The notes below the pieces were generated by a model. The model saw only the letters and a program-made list of their open reading frames with translations. It searched no databases and was not told the DNA's origin. A program made the translations under genes and the position numbers. Below are positions 1-10,769 of a stretch of DNA of 64,000 nt, piece after piece (the stretch's first letter is position 1; each line of letters starts with the position of its first letter). Source of the DNA: Lucinisca nassula (lineage: Eukaryota > Mollusca > Bivalvia > Lucinida > Lucinidae); the NCBI GenBank assembly GCA_963580285.1, contig OY757026.1, forward strand, positions 63,365,396-63,429,395. The letters are read 5' to 3'.

Positions 1-39
1 TGACAGATGATCAATAGAATCTTGGATTCGTGTAATGTA

Positions 40-546
40 TTAACCCTTTCCCACTCAGATACGTGTTTTTACTGAAAATATTCTTGGGGGGGGGGGGGGG
101 GGGGGGGGGCAACCCCCCCCCCCCTCACATCCCGAAAAGTTTTGGGTGTATGGCCCAACCGGCCGCTTACATTTATATCTGAGGGTGTCTGGGGTCAAAA
201 ATGCCTGAAAATCGCTGCTGATAAAACATGCTGCAAACAGTGAAAATGGCCAGTGCCAAACACCTTAATTGTTGCCTTGACAGCTGTGTGAAGATTAAAA
301 TGTGGTCAAAAATTCACGTGAAAACACACTTTTTGCCAACTTTGAGATGCCGCCTCTTTACCATGACAACTATGATCAAGTCATGAAAGGTTGCATTTGA
401 ACGGCTACTGCCCAATGGACATTTATACAGAGTTTGGTATAAAACAGACCATCCATTATGAAACAATGGCTAGTTGAAGTTGCTGTCAGGTGCAACACTG
501 TGAAAATCAGCGAAATTCACAAAATCCCTGAGTGGTGAAGGGTTAA
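40..546 (+). mobile_element. TTAA-flanked MITE (piggyBac-like ends), copy 1, internally deleted
   Basis: The element starts TTAACCCTTTCCCACTCAG and ends with the near-complement CTGAGTGGTGAAGGGTTAA, giving terminal inverted repeats next to TTAA. TTAA target sites and CCC-type ends are known from piggyBac elements, so that class is inferred. It has no coding capacity. Compared with the next two copies it lacks about 140 bp after the left end and has a poly-G/poly-C block in its place. Confidence 0.7.
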
Positions 547-810
547 TGAAGAAAATCCCAACTGACCAAACTTTATGTTTTTTCATCATTTTATTGCAAG
601 AAACAATATTTCAGATATAATTAATGCATTTTAGTCTAAAATTCAGTATGTTCCAAGATTTCAGAACTCCCAACTGACCAAAATATATATATTTTTTTTC
701 ATAAATAATGTTTGTTTTTTTTTTTCATCATTTTATTGCAAAAAAAAAACAATATTTCAGATATAATTAATGCATTTTAAACTAAAATTCAGTATGTTCC
801 CAGATTTCAG

Positions 811-1455
811 TTAACCCTTTCCCACTCAGATACATGTTTTTACGTGTCTGCACCCCCACTCCCCAATTTTAAGCCCCATAAGCACTTAAAATCTGCGTTT
901 CTACCCCTGGATGGTTATGTTGTCTTTAGGATTTGTTGGGCAAAAAGTGACCTGTTTTTTTTCGCGCGCCTCCCCCCCAAAAAAATCGGGGGGGGGGGGG
1001 TGGGGATTGAAGTGTGGGGGGGGGGATGCCCCCCACATCCCGAAAATTTTGGGTGTATGGCCCAACCGGACGCTATAATTTATATCTGAGGGTGTCTGGG
1101 GTCAAAATTGCCTGAAAATCGATGCTGATAAAACATGCTGCAAACAGTGAAAATGGCCAGTGCCAAACACCTTAATTGTTGCCTTGACAGCTGTGTGAAG
1201 ATTAACATGTGGTTAAAAATTCATGTGAAAACACACTTTTTGCCAACTTTGAGATGCCCCCTCTTTACCATGACAACTATGATCAAGTCATGAAAGGTTG
1301 CATTTGAACGGCTACTGCCCAATGAACATTCATACCGAGTTTGGTGTAAAACAGACCATCCATTATGAAACAATGGCTAGTTGAAGTTGCTGTCAGGTGC
1401 AAGACTGTGAAAATCAGCGAAATTCACAAAATCCCTGAGTGGTAAAGGGTTTTAA
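811..1455 (+). mobile_element. TTAA-flanked MITE, copy 2
   Basis: A near full-length copy of the same element, about 645 bp. The left end is intact; the right end carries two extra T before TTAA. It is separated from its neighbours by a repeated spacer (547-810 and 1456-1579) that also flanks the inverted copies near 45 kb. Spacer and element were therefore amplified together. Internal poly-G runs near 988-1025 may be miscounted. Confidence 0.7.
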
Positions 1456-1579
1456 TAAAGAAAATCCCAACTGACCAAAATAATGTTTTTTTTCATCATT
1501 TTATTGCAAAAAAAAAAACAATATTTCAGATATAATTAATGCATTGTAGACTAAAATTCAGTATGTTCCCAGATTTCAG

Positions 1580-2218
1580 TTAACCCTTTCCCACTCAGAT
1601 ACATGTTTTTACGTGTCTGCACCCCCCCCCACCCCCAATTTTAAGCCCCAGAAGCACTTAAAATCTGCGTTTCTACCCCTGGATAGTTATGTTTGCTTTA
1701 GGATTTGTTGGGCAAAAAAGTGACCTGTTTTTTTCGCGCGCTTCCCCACTAAAAATATTCTGGGGGGGGGGGGTGAAAGGGGGGGGGGCGGGGCAACACC
1801 CCCATCACATCCCGAAAAAGTTTGGGTGTATGGCCCAACAGGACGCTAAAATTTATATCTGAGGGTGTCTGGGGTCAAAAATGCCTGAAAATCGATGCTG
1901 ATAAAACATGCTGCAAACAGTGAAAATGACCAGATCCAAACACCTTAATTGTTGCCTTGACAGCTGTGTGAAGATTAACATGTGGTTAAAAATTCATGTG
2001 AAAACACACTTTTTGCCAACTTTGAGATGCCCCCTCTTTACCATGACAACTATGATCAAGTCATGAAAGGTTGCATTTGAACGGCTACTGCCCAATGAAC
2101 ATTCATACCGAGTTTGGTGTAAAACAATTATGAAACAACGGCTAGTTGAAGTTGCTGTCAGGTGCAACACTGTGAAAATCAGCGAAATTCACAAAATCCC
2201 TGAGTGGTAAAGGGTTAA
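1580..2218 (+). mobile_element. TTAA-flanked MITE, copy 3
   Basis: The third direct copy, with TTAACCCTTTCCCACTCAG at the left and CTGAGTGGTAAAGGGTTAA at the right. The three copies form a head-to-tail array with a period of about 770 bp, so the MITE has become a tandem repeat here. Confidence 0.7.
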
Positions 2219-2220
2219 CA

Positions 2221-2305
2221 CATTTATTAAACTCGTTGAGGAAAAGGGATAAAATGCTCGACAAAGCCTCGCTTTTTATTCCTTTTGCTAGACTCGTTTA
2301 ATAAA
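2221..2305. repeat. short hairpin repeat, related copy at 53325-53412
   Basis: The arms TTTATTAAACTCGTT and GACTCGTTTAATAAA are complementary over most of their length, with a purine-rich stem around a GCTCG.CAAAGCCTCGC core. A diverged copy with the same core lies at 53325-53412. No coding sequence is seen. Confidence 0.45.
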
Positions 2306-2310
2306 TTCAA

Positions 2311-2693
2311 TTAAGAAATTAAATTTATTTTTTATGCAGTTCATGGATGTATGAAAACAGTGGGTCGCGTGCAAAGTAAATAAACTAGGGGTTCAGGTAA
2401 ACTTTGCTAGCGACCCACTGTCGTTCTTACTTCATAAAGAGCAGAAAAAATAAGTTTATTTTTATAGTTACATTATTTGCCCCTCATCACTTTTAAAGCT
2501 GAAACACATTTACACGCTGTTTTGTACAAAGAGCGGAGCAGCGTTGACATCATCAACGCTCGTAGCGAACAATGGTTTAGAAAGACGTCACTTAACGTCG
2601 CTGAAAATCATGTGATTCGATGCGTTCATGGAAGTAGGAACGCAATTGTTTTCTATAGGCTTACATAAGACTTTACACTGGAAAAGTAAATAT
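2311..2693 (+). repeat. 410-bp interspersed repeat, copy 1
   Basis: It shares a common layout with 2694-3112 and 55779-56197. First comes an internal hairpin (arms near CAGTGGGTCGC and GCGACCCACTG), then a segment containing GACGTCA sites, then a tail near TTTACACTGGAAA. No reading frame is conserved between copies. Confidence 0.6.
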
Positions 2694-3112
2694 TTAAGAA
2701 ATGAAATTTATTTTTCTGCAGTTCATGGAAGTATGAACGCAGTGGGTCGCGTGCAAAGTAAATGAACCCCGAAGGGGTTCATGTAAACTTTGCTAGCGAC
2801 CCTCTGTCGTTCATACTTAAATGAAAAGCAGAAACATTAAGTTTATTTTTTATATTTACATTATTTGCCCCTCATCACTGGGCGAAAAAATGCTTGTAGG
2901 GCGAACTTTTAAAGCTGAAAAACATTTACACACTGTTTTTGTACAAACAGCCGAGCAGCGTTGACGTCATCAACGCCCGTAGAGAACAATGCTTTAGAAT
3001 GACGTCACTTAACGTCACTGGAAATCATGTGATTCGATGCGTTCTTGGAAGGTTGAACGCAATTGGTTTCTATAGGTTTACATTAGACTTTACACTGGAA
3101 ATGTAAATATTA
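2694..3112 (+). repeat. 410-bp interspersed repeat, copy 2
   Basis: Directly abuts copy 1 head to tail. The hairpin includes complementary ATGAACCCC and GGGGTTCAT arms around GAA. Two cAMP-response-element-like palindromes (TTGACGTCATC and ATGACGTCACTT) lie in the right half. Similar copies are at 55779-56197 and, partially, 29945-30130. Confidence 0.6.
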
Positions 3113-3865
3113 ATACATAAACAATTATATAAGATCCTCTATAACAATACATGCGTAAGCTACGACGGTAGGCGTAACTGAGTCCAGCGTGCATAACGCG
3201 GGCGTTCTTAGAACGAAGCTGGCGTAAGACTGGTGTATAACCATAATAGTACGATATATCATGTATATCATATGCGAACTGATTTTTCCCGCTTTATACA
3301 CGCGATTTTTTTCTGCTTTATACATGCTTCAAGTGTTGTACGAATGAAATTTATCTAAAACGCATCAGCTGTGCATGTTCTGGGAAAATGTCTGCAAGAA
3401 AAAAGAATTTTGAAGAAAATGAAATTTTGAGACTGTTGGAGAGTTGGAGACTGTTATAAGGAAAATGCTTAGATATTAAACTCAAAATTTAGTTGTGTGG
3501 TGGTCCAAATGTCTACTTGAAATATTAATTAGGCTTTCAGACTCCGAATATACTAATTATTAAATGATTTATTAAATTTCACCAATTATATACACCTGTA
3601 TAATGTGTTGTAAGAGAATTTGACAACAAACACCAGATCAGTATTTAAACTAAACTATTCAAATCCCCGAATAAATAAATAAATAAATGAAATACATAAA
3701 TAAATAAACAATTAAAGTAATAAATTAATAAACACACCAAAAATAAATAAATGAATCAGCGCAAGCATGAAAGCTCCCACCTGACAGTTTCACACATCGA
3801 CACTCTTCATGCAAACTACTGATACTACGTTGAAAAAATGTAATGCTTATTTCTAACGCCATCTT
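3113..3865. other. AT-rich stretch with no recognised gene
   Basis: No coding region is supported. It holds an (AAAT)n-like simple repeat around 3669-3760 and otherwise unrecognised AT-rich sequence. Confidence 0.4.
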
Positions 3866-4127
3866 CATTAGGAAAACATGTCTGTGTGAAATAATGGCGA
3901 CCAACATGGTGTCAGAAACAACAAATTTAGGTAAAAATGATGAAATCCTTCCTATCTCCGCCCCTGACACAGATCGTGGGTGCCCGCTAGGCGGTTCTAA
4001 CGAGCACCTACAACCCACGCCTCGGAGCAGAAACAAGAAAAATAATTTATACCCCCATAAACACCAGTTTTCTCTATAAAAATGGGGTGTACGGGGGATG
4101 TTCATTTCACGGGTTTGTTAACATGAT
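3866..4127. mobile_element. MITE-A (palindromic MITE), diverged copy
   Basis: The left end CATTAGGAAAACATGTCTGT and the complement of the right end (CATGTTAACAAACCCGTG) are imperfect terminal inverted repeats. The interior has the family landmarks: a broken central hairpin (AGGCGGTTCTAACGAG), GGAGCAGAAACAAGAAAAA, and a GTTTTCTCTATA segment followed by a G-rich run. Confidence 0.6.
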
Positions 4128-4354
4128 TTTTAAGAGATGAACAGACAGGGGAAGCACCAACTTTCTGGACTAGCACTTTTTTAAATAAACGATGCATAAA
4201 AACGCATTAATGGTAATATGCATCCCTTCTATTGTCTTACAAATAACAATTGTTGAACAATGCTGTTAAATTTCAAATCCAAAGCAATTCAAACAAACAT
4301 TTGAAACAAACAAAGAAGGAAAGACTAACAAAAAATTTAACATGGTCAAACATC

Positions 4355-4560
4355 ATGCTTCACGAAAACACGCCTATACAATTCCGATCGCCCCAACCAT
4401 AGCAAAACCTTCCCACTCTTACATACTAAAACTAGGGTTCACAAATTAAGTACACATTTATTCCCCTAACCACAGACTGTGGGCACCCACTAGAACCGCC
4501 TCGTCGAATCGGCTCTTTTGAGTTCCCACAAACCATGCTCCGAGCCGATTTTTTTTAATG
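4355..4560. mobile_element. MITE-A remnant
   Basis: The left end TTCACGAAAACACGCCTATA matches other members. A decayed hairpin core (ACTAGAACCGCCTCGTCGA) follows, then CCGAGCCGATTTTTTTT. The right terminus is not recognisable. Confidence 0.4.
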
Positions 4561-4564
4561 TGAT

Positions 4565-4760
4565 TTAACAGCCTTTTCAAAATCCTTGAGCCAAACGCTT
4601 ATCAGGGGTGAGCGAAACTAGAGTACCCGAGGACGAAGAAAAACCACACGACCCTCCGTTGCAGAACTTGGCATCTCACATAGCCCAAGCCAGACTCGAA
4701 CCACGACGACAAGAGACCCAATGATCAGGAGTAAGCGCTATTGTCTAGTAGGATACACGT
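4565..4760 (-). mobile_element. tRNA-derived SINE (SINE-U), decayed
   Basis: On the minus strand it resembles the copies at 30400-30595, 34140-34345 and 37208-37400. The head has a tRNA-like B-box region (GGTTCGAGTCTGGC) and the body contains GCCAAGTTCTGCAACGGAGG. The 3' end is diverged. Confidence 0.5.
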
Positions 4761-5150
4761 GAGGCAATTTCTCAAATTTAAACACTTTTAAATTCAAACT
4801 ATATATTCTTGTCATCTATCTCAAACCCATGCTATACCAACCATAATTTTAATTTTATGAAATATGAGGTATGAGAATACTAAGTACATGTATCTTGAAC
4901 ATGACATTTAACCATGCGAATAGGCTCTATTGAAACACAAAATATATACTGATATAATAATCTTCTATTTTACAAGATATTTCAGACTATAGCCTGATAC
5001 AATCTGAAATTGACGAATATGTAACATGAACAAAAAATAATCTATTGTTGATAAAACCCTCAAAAAGAAAAAAAAACTCAAACGCCTAGAGCCTTCAGTA
5101 TTTATTTGCAGACCCTTGTCTTTTTTGGCTTATAAATAACGCCTGTATAA
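4761..5150. other. no feature recognised
   Basis: AT-rich sequence without a supported gene, RNA or repeat copy shared elsewhere in the window. Confidence 0.4.
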
Positions 5151-5530
5151 GCCAAATTCAGAAACTGCATTCCAAGTTTCTACAAACTTGAAACCAAGAT
5201 AAGGACCAATTTCCGTTCGCAGACAAGCCTAGCAAAATTAAACCACGACAGAAGAAGGAAGGCAGGTGAAACGAGTTCCACTGGGCAGCTTTAATCGAGT
5301 TTACGTGGCAACAATCCTTGCCCTTACTTCCGTCGCGATTTAGACAAATAATTTGTTCAGTCCGCATGAAGGCTTCCTAAATCATCAGTGCAACAGCTCC
5401 GTAAATACAAAAATCAAACAACCACAGAGATGAAACAACGATGAGGAGTCGATAGCAAGAAACCACTGAAATGCTGGAGCAAAAGAAAACCAACTGTCGA
5501 CTCCGATGGCCCCGACCAGAGACAGAAATC
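5151..5530 (-). mobile_element. retrotransposon 3' UTR fragment
   Basis: The same sequence, in the same orientation, follows a reverse-transcriptase remnant at 28555-29052 and recurs at 9040-9440 (minus) and about 6000-6595 (plus). Landmarks are AATTTGTTCAGTCCGCATGA and ACAACCACAGAGATGAAACA. It is non-coding. Confidence 0.55.
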
Positions 5531-5639
5531 TGCCTTATTATAAAAATTCAAAGAACTTGCAATATCATACAATATTTCTGGTGGTATTGCCTCAGCTTGC
5601 TTTTTGCAATATGGGTGTAACTTTGCTATTCCTTAAAGT

Positions 5640-6000
5640 GAGAGATTTAATATGAAACTATTGATGTGAGCAGCAGAATATTTATTACGTATTGAGTCTG
5701 CAGATTTGAAAGTCCTACTAAAAAAAAAAACAACTGAGCAAATGACTGCTGCGTCTTTGCAGAAGATAGAAGACTCAAAATTTTATGGTGACTTTGTATA
5801 TAAAATCAGAAAAGAATATATGCTTGCAATGATTTCAGCACCCAATTTCGTCAAATCATTCTTCGATATAAAAAGATTGGGTACAACATAAATGTCATAC
5901 GACAGACTGCATGCATGGTAATTAACCAATCGTGGTTGACAGCTTTGCTTCCCTCTTTAATTGCACGCTGGTGGGTCAGGCCTCAGATTCTATGACGGTT
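5640..6000 (+). pseudogene. reverse transcriptase C-terminal remnant (plus strand)
   Basis: The frame from about 5706 reads a degraded version of the C-terminal RT segment seen more completely at 29053-29690 (minus). Both share FYGDFVYK/FYGDLVYK followed by an RYKR/DIKR..G motif. After the stop the same 3' UTR follows, so this is the end of a retrotransposon copy. No catalytic RT motif survives. The clade is not certain; a Penelope-like origin is only an inference. Confidence 0.55.
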
Positions 6001-6600
6001 CCAGCGTAAAGGCTTACTGAATATTAGAGAGAATTTAATTTCATGTAATGTTGCTTGGTGCCTGATGCTCTGTCTCTGGTCTGACCCATCGGAATCCAAC
6101 TATTGGTTTTCTATTCCTCCAACATTTCAGTGGTTTCTTGCTGTCTCACCGTTGTTTCATCTCTGCGGTTGTTTGATTTTTGTGTTCGCGGGGATGTTGC
6201 ACTGCTGAGTTAGGCTGAACAAATTGCTTGTCTAAGCAAGAGAGAGGATTGCTGCGCGCAAAACCGATTTATGCCCCCCCCCCCCCTCCCCAGTTGAATT
6301 CGTTTCACTGACCGTTCCAAGGCGGTTCTTCTGTCATGGTTTATTTTGTTATGGTTTGTCTTTGAGTGTGTGTGTGTCGCTTTGTTTTTTTTTTTTTTTT
6401 GGTTTTGTTTTGGATAGCCAATTGGTCATTTTGTGGGAAAGTAACTTTCCTTTTGGCTTTCCGCTATTGGTGTTTCCATTAGGGTATAGTTATTTCATGT
6501 TTTTGTTTCTTTCCCTTTGGTGTCTCTGATGGGAGCTGTGGGTTGATTGTATCGATTCCTGATCATTGTCTTCACTTGTATTTCACTAAGTTGAAATGAG
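6000..6600 (+). mobile_element. retrotransposon 3' UTR (plus-strand copy)
   Basis: Complement of the 5151-5530 and 28555-29052 sequences. It ends at the shared terminus GTATCGATTCCTGATCATTG near 6555-6580. It carries a C-rich run at about 6273-6288 and a poly-T run at about 6385-6400. Confidence 0.55.
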
Positions 6601-6854
6601 TACAGGATAGTTAATACAACTGCCACTGCGCTAGGACCATCTGCTTTATTGGAATGTTCCAGAACTCTCTCCAATTAACATAACTGATAATCTGAAAATA
6701 TACACCAATTACCAATCATTTTTTAGAAAAAAAATCTCTTAACTTACATGAAATTCTTGTACTTTGTAATCTTAAACTCTTAAACCCGTACTTCATCCAT
6801 AGTGCTGTTTATTTACTAAGTTTATAAAACTTCAAAGTTGGAGAAATGTTATCA

Positions 6855-6931
6855 GCGCCCGAATAGCTTAGTCGGTAGTGCACTTGCCTTGTAAACTAGG
6901 GGTCGTCGGTTCGAGTCCGGTTCTGGTCGCA
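6855..6931 (+). tRNA. tRNA-Thr(UGU)-like gene or pseudogene, unit 1
   Basis: A cloverleaf can be drawn: acceptor GCGCCCG against TGGTCGC with one mismatch, a D-arm TAGCTTAGTCGGTAG, an anticodon loop CTTGTAA giving UGU, and a T-arm CGGTTCGAGTCCG with a consensus B box. The anticodon stem is impaired on its 3' side (ACTAG). Function is doubtful; it may be a tRNA-derived repeat. Confidence 0.45.
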
Positions 6932-7085
6932 TTTTCCAACATAATTTCTTGAAGATTTATGTATTTATTAGCAACATGGGTGTTACGTGCAGCTGTGGAG
7001 CCTGTAAAAGGGTACCCCTCACTTAATCAGTAGTGCTGTTTATTTACTAAGTCTTTAAAACGTCGAAGTTGGAGAAATGTTATCA

Positions 7086-7162
7086 GCGCCCAAACAGCTC
7101 AGTCGGTAGAGCATTTGCTTTGTAAGCAAGGGGTCGCCGGTTCGTGTCCGGTTCTTGTCGCA
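7086..7162 (+). tRNA. tRNA-Thr(UGU)-like gene or pseudogene, unit 2
   Basis: The D-arm GCTC/GAGC and the anticodon stem TTTGC/GCAAG (with wobble) pair, and the loop TTTGTAA reads UGU. The T-arm GCCGG/CCGGT pairs. The acceptor has two mismatches and the B box is GGTTCGTGTCC, one change from consensus. Confidence 0.45.
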
Positions 7163-7317
7163 TTTTTTCCAACTTTAGGTTTTAAAGATTTATGTATTTA
7201 TTTGCAACAGCCTGTGTAAGTGCAGTTGTGGAGCCTGTCAAAAGGTGTCCCGTACTACATCAATAGTGCTGTTTATTTACTAAGTTGATAAAACTTAGCA
7301 GTGGAGAAATGTTATTA

Positions 7318-7393
7318 GCGCCCGAATAGCTAAGTCGGTAGAGCACTTGCCTTGTAAGCAAGGGGTCTCCGGTCCGAGTCCGGTTCTGGTCGA
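7318..7393 (+). tRNA. tRNA-Thr(UGU)-like gene or pseudogene, unit 3
   Basis: The anticodon stem CTTGC/GCAAG is perfect, with loop CTTGTAA (UGU). The B box is GGTCCGAGTCC. The 3' end reads GTCGA, one base shorter than the other two units, which weakens the acceptor stem. Confidence 0.45.
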
Positions 7394-7431
7394 TTTTTTT
7401 CCAACATCATTTCTTAAATATGTTCTATAAA

Positions 7432-7570
7432 AGGGTTATCCTTTGGAAGCCAGGAATACACCACAGAAATGAAAAATATGGAGTGTGCATGGTTTCTGGG
7501 CCAGCCTAGCTAGTTTCGGCCAATTAGGCCTCATCAGTGACCCTCAGATATTTTCAAAATTCCACAAAGG
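7432..7570 (+). repeat. interspersed repeat W
   Basis: A segment of about 130 bp from AGGGTTATCCTTTGGAAGC to TCAGATATTTTCAAAATTCC. It recurs at 34515-34645 (minus), 50345-50480 and 50620-50720 (plus), 41385-41430 and 56570-56670. No TIR or tail is clear. Confidence 0.5.
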
Positions 7571-7589
7571 TGAAAGACTTCTGTATTCA

Positions 7590-9030
7590 TCTCAGCTGTC
7601 CAGATGCCATTGCAACAGAAGATCAGAGATCCTGTTATAGTGAGAATGTAAATGTTGCGCTCTCAATTCCAATTCATAAGTAGCTGTTAAAAAGCATACT
7701 TTGTAATATCTCTGATCTGGACTTGCCACAATTAAGAATCTGACACACTGATTGATTATCGCAAATTATAACTATCCTGTACCCTCTAAAGTACTTTCCC
7801 CACAATTTTAAACTTATAATTATGGAAAGGATTTCAAGAACACTGATGTGAAAACCTTGTGATTTAATTATTTCTGGAAAATCAGAATAAAAAAGCAGCC
7901 ATTCCAGAAACCACCACAACCTGACAGATAACTGTCTGATGACAATATGGCATCTGGGTCTCTGATGGGAGCTGTTGGTTAATTGTATCGATTCCTGATC
8001 ATTGTCTGCACTTGTATTTTACTCCAATTTTCATATTCCACCATGGAGATACCATTATAAATTTGTAAAAATCTATTCCATTAAGAAAGATCTTTCTTAA
8101 ATTAATAAGGAATCTGGTGTAATAATACTAAACAATTATAAATAAAACTCAGCCAAATAAATATTTTTGATTTAAAATCCTGCTGGGCTTTACGCAAGCT
8201 GCGATAAAATTTAATTTGCCAAGTAAAGACTCCAATTGCTTTAATGATGCCTTATCCTTTTTCAACCATGACTTTATTAAATTTCTTATTTCAGATAACC
8301 TGTGAGGTCAATGTAACCGTATTAAATAGAACTCCTAGAAAGGACATTACTACTGAAGGTGGTGAAGCTGTCTCCTTAGCCTCTTCAAACCCACATTTTT
8401 GCAAAATTTCTCCCAAACAATTGAAAGCGAAATCTGCATTTTCTTTACGCTCAGCACCTGCCAACTCATCTAGATAATTTTAAATTGCTATACCAATTTG
8501 AAACATTATATAAGATATTGCGTGTGTTGTTCTCTGTCAGATATTAGCCGCAGGTCTCAAGCCCATGCTTAAAACAGCATCACATAAGATATGTTTGCCC
8601 CAAATGAAAGAAACTAAATCATAATCATTTGGGTCAATGCTAATTTGTCTATAAGCCCCTTTTAAATCTTTCTTAATAACAAACATCCTGGTCCTTTACT
8701 TTTTATCAGCTCTACGAAGTCATCTACTTTAGGAAATATAATCTGAGATGTTTCTCCTAAATATTTATATTTATCAATATAATCATTCACTGCAGTGCCT
8801 TTGGGGAAGCTGAAATCCATTATAATTCCTCTGTTGTCAGAATCTTTCTTTGGCACAGAATTCAGAGGAGATACAACAAGATTTTCTTCAAAAGACTTAG
8901 TTTTAAAAGGTCCCAAAATTGTCCCATGCATACTTTCTTTCTGAATATAAGTATTGATATCTTGAGTGAATTCTGTAGCTCTTGGATGATTTTTATACTT
9001 TCAGATTTGATCTTTTGTGAATACATTTAC
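7590..9030 (-). pseudogene. DIRS-like retrotransposon RT-RNase H remnant
   Basis: Two open pieces survive on the minus strand. One (8931-8662) has the GxILGPF, NLVVSPLNSVPKKDS and PKVDDFVELIKSKGPGCLL type motifs of DIRS-group reverse transcriptases. The other (7919-7674) has an ISVLEILSIIISLKLWG segment and IVIICDNQSV followed by GKSRSE, as in the linked RNase H domain; NRISDLLLQWHLD-type coding continues below 7674. The middle (8660-7920) is interrupted by stops and frameshifts. No tyrosine recombinase is visible. Assignment to DIRS rests on motif recall, not a search. Confidence 0.6.
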
Positions 9031-9039
9031 TGCTGACCC

Positions 9040-9440
9040 TTCAAAAATAGAAGTGGAGGCAATGATCAGGAATCGATACAATTAACCCACAGCTCCCATC
9101 AGAAACACCAAAGGGAAAGAAACACAAACATGAAACAACAGACCCTAATGGAAACATCAATAGCGGAAAGCAAAAAGGACAGTTACTTTCCCACAAAATG
9201 GCCAATAGGCTATCCAAAATAAAATAATATAAGCGACACAAACACCCAAACACAAACCATAACAAAAACAAATCGCGACAGAAGAACCGCCTTGGAACGG
9301 TCAGCGGAAGCGAATTCCACTGGGGGCGCGGGGGGGGGGGGGGGGGTGAACTTAAATCGATTTTCGATTTTACGTGGGCACAATCCTCGCCCTTGCTTCC
9401 GTCGCGATTAAGACAAATAATTTGTTCAGTCCGCCGTGAA
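9040..9440 (-). mobile_element. retrotransposon 3' UTR fragment
   Basis: Same family as 28555-28860, with the shared CAATGATCAGGAATCGATAC terminus at 9060-9079. A G-run of about 20 lies near 9327-9347. It directly abuts the DIRS-like remnant, so one inserted beside or into the other. Confidence 0.55.
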
Positions 9441-9524
9441 ACCATATCGGAAATCCAAATTGTAAAAAAAAACACAAACCTGAATGTCAGTATAATTTTT
9501 AACATTATTTTCATAAAATTTACA

Positions 9525-9894
9525 TTTATTTTTATCATTAACCGTTATTTGACATTTCTCAAAATTGTATTTCCCTGAATTCAGAACCAATATTGTGTGA
9601 CAGTTTAATATATTTTGAATATCAGTCGATTTGTTTGTTTCTATTGAATTTAAACGACCCAGTCAACACTATTTTAGGTCATTTTTGAGCCGGTCAGTTT
9701 ACTTATCCACTTTTCCTGGACAGGCTTATACGTAAGCGGTTAACCAGTGCAGTTCACAGTCTTTCGCCAGAAATAGACAAATGCCCTTCTATACTCAGCG
9801 GAAGGGAGAGAATGACCGTAGAAAAGATTTCATGCTCAATCTCCACGAAAGAATGTTGCCGACCCCGGCAAGTATCGAACCCGCGTCCTCCTGA
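9525..9894. repeat. 370-bp tandem duplication, first copy
   Basis: 9525-9894 and 9895-10264 are the same 370 bp read twice; the one difference I saw is T at 9706 versus C at 10076. The duplicated block ends inside a tRNA-SINE head, so only the second copy keeps the full SINE. Confidence 0.85.
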
Positions 9895-10264
9895 TTTATT
9901 TTTATCATTAACCGTTATTTGACATTTCTCAAAATTGTATTTCCCTGAATTCAGAACCAATATTGTGTGACAGTTTAATATATTTTGAATATCAGTCGAT
10001 TTGTTTGTTTCTATTGAATTTAAACGACCCAGTCAACACTATTTTAGGTCATTTTTGAGCCGGTCAGTTTACTTACCCACTTTTCCTGGACAGGCTTATA
10101 CGTAAGCGGTTAACCAGTGCAGTTCACAGTCTTTCGCCAGAAATAGACAAATGCCCTTCTATACTCAGCGGAAGGGAGAGAATGACCGTAGAAAAGATTT
10201 CATGCTCAATCTCCACGAAAGAATGTTGCCGACCCCGGCAAGTATCGAACCCGCGTCCTCCTGA
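9895..10264. repeat. 370-bp tandem duplication, second copy
   Basis: Near-identical repeat of the preceding 370 bp. Such low divergence implies a recent event or an assembly error at a heterozygous locus. Confidence 0.85.
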
Positions 10265-10307
10265 TCACCAGTCAGACGCGCAACCGACTGAGATACCGAG
10301 GCCGGCA
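10100..10307 (-). mobile_element. tRNA-derived SINE with intact tRNA-like head
   Basis: On the minus strand it begins CCGGCCTCGGTATCTCAGTC (A-box region) and has GGGTTCGATAC (B-box region), as expected of an RNA polymerase III promoter. A head-truncated duplicate ends at 9894. Confidence 0.55.
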
Positions 10308-10348
10308 AATATCAGTCGAAGTTAGTGCTTTTAAAACTTCGCAATTCT

Positions 10349-10612
10349 CATCACGAAAACAAGCCTATATTATTTTGACCGCCTTTTGTGTAGTTAAACT
10401 GGGGTTTAAGGGGAAAATCATTATTTTTATATTACTGCTCAAAACATAGATTTTGGTACTCGTTAGAAGCCCCTCGTCTAGGAGGTTCTAACGAGTTCCC
10501 ACAATCTATGTTTGGAGCAGAAATATGGAAAATATATATTTATTTCGTCAGCAAATTTTCATTTTTAGTGGGATAACTTTCAATACATTGGTACAGACGT
10601 GTTTTCGTAATG
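10349..10612. mobile_element. MITE-A, subfamily B, full length
   Basis: The termini CATCACGAAAACAAGCCT and, from the other strand, CATTACGAAAACACGTCTGT form clear TIRs. The centre is an imperfect hairpin (ACTCGTTAGAAG against GGTTCTAACGAG) framed by ACATAGATT and AATCTATGTT. Length is about 264 bp; non-coding. Confidence 0.7.
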
Positions 10613-10769
10613 TACAACCGTTTTTATGATTGCATAAATAACAATTAATATCTTGAAAAGAGTCTTTCAAATATTCATTTTGACTGTCAAACTAGATCGC
10701 GAAACAGAAGAACCTGGTGATAAATTTTAACAAGAAATATCTTTAAACTAGAAATGGTGTTTGTAAAAC

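Larger units (their letters stand above)
6785..7440 (+). repeat. tandem array of three tRNA-bearing units of about 232 bp
   Basis: Each unit has a tRNA-like segment plus a conserved spacer (TAGTGCTGTTTATTTACTAAGT before the tRNA part, GATTTATGTATTTATT after it). tRNA starts at 6855, 7086 and 7318 give spacings of 231 and 232 bp. The spacer includes GTGGAGCCTGT in the first two intervals. Confidence 0.75.

Noticed and set aside
8244..8477. A 77-codon plus-strand frame
   Set aside because: It is antisense to the DIRS-like RT remnant and has no independent support.
9041..9538. A 165-codon minus-strand frame with hydrophobic segments
   Set aside because: It is a chance frame through a retrotransposon 3' UTR and a C-run; the same UTR at other copies is not open.
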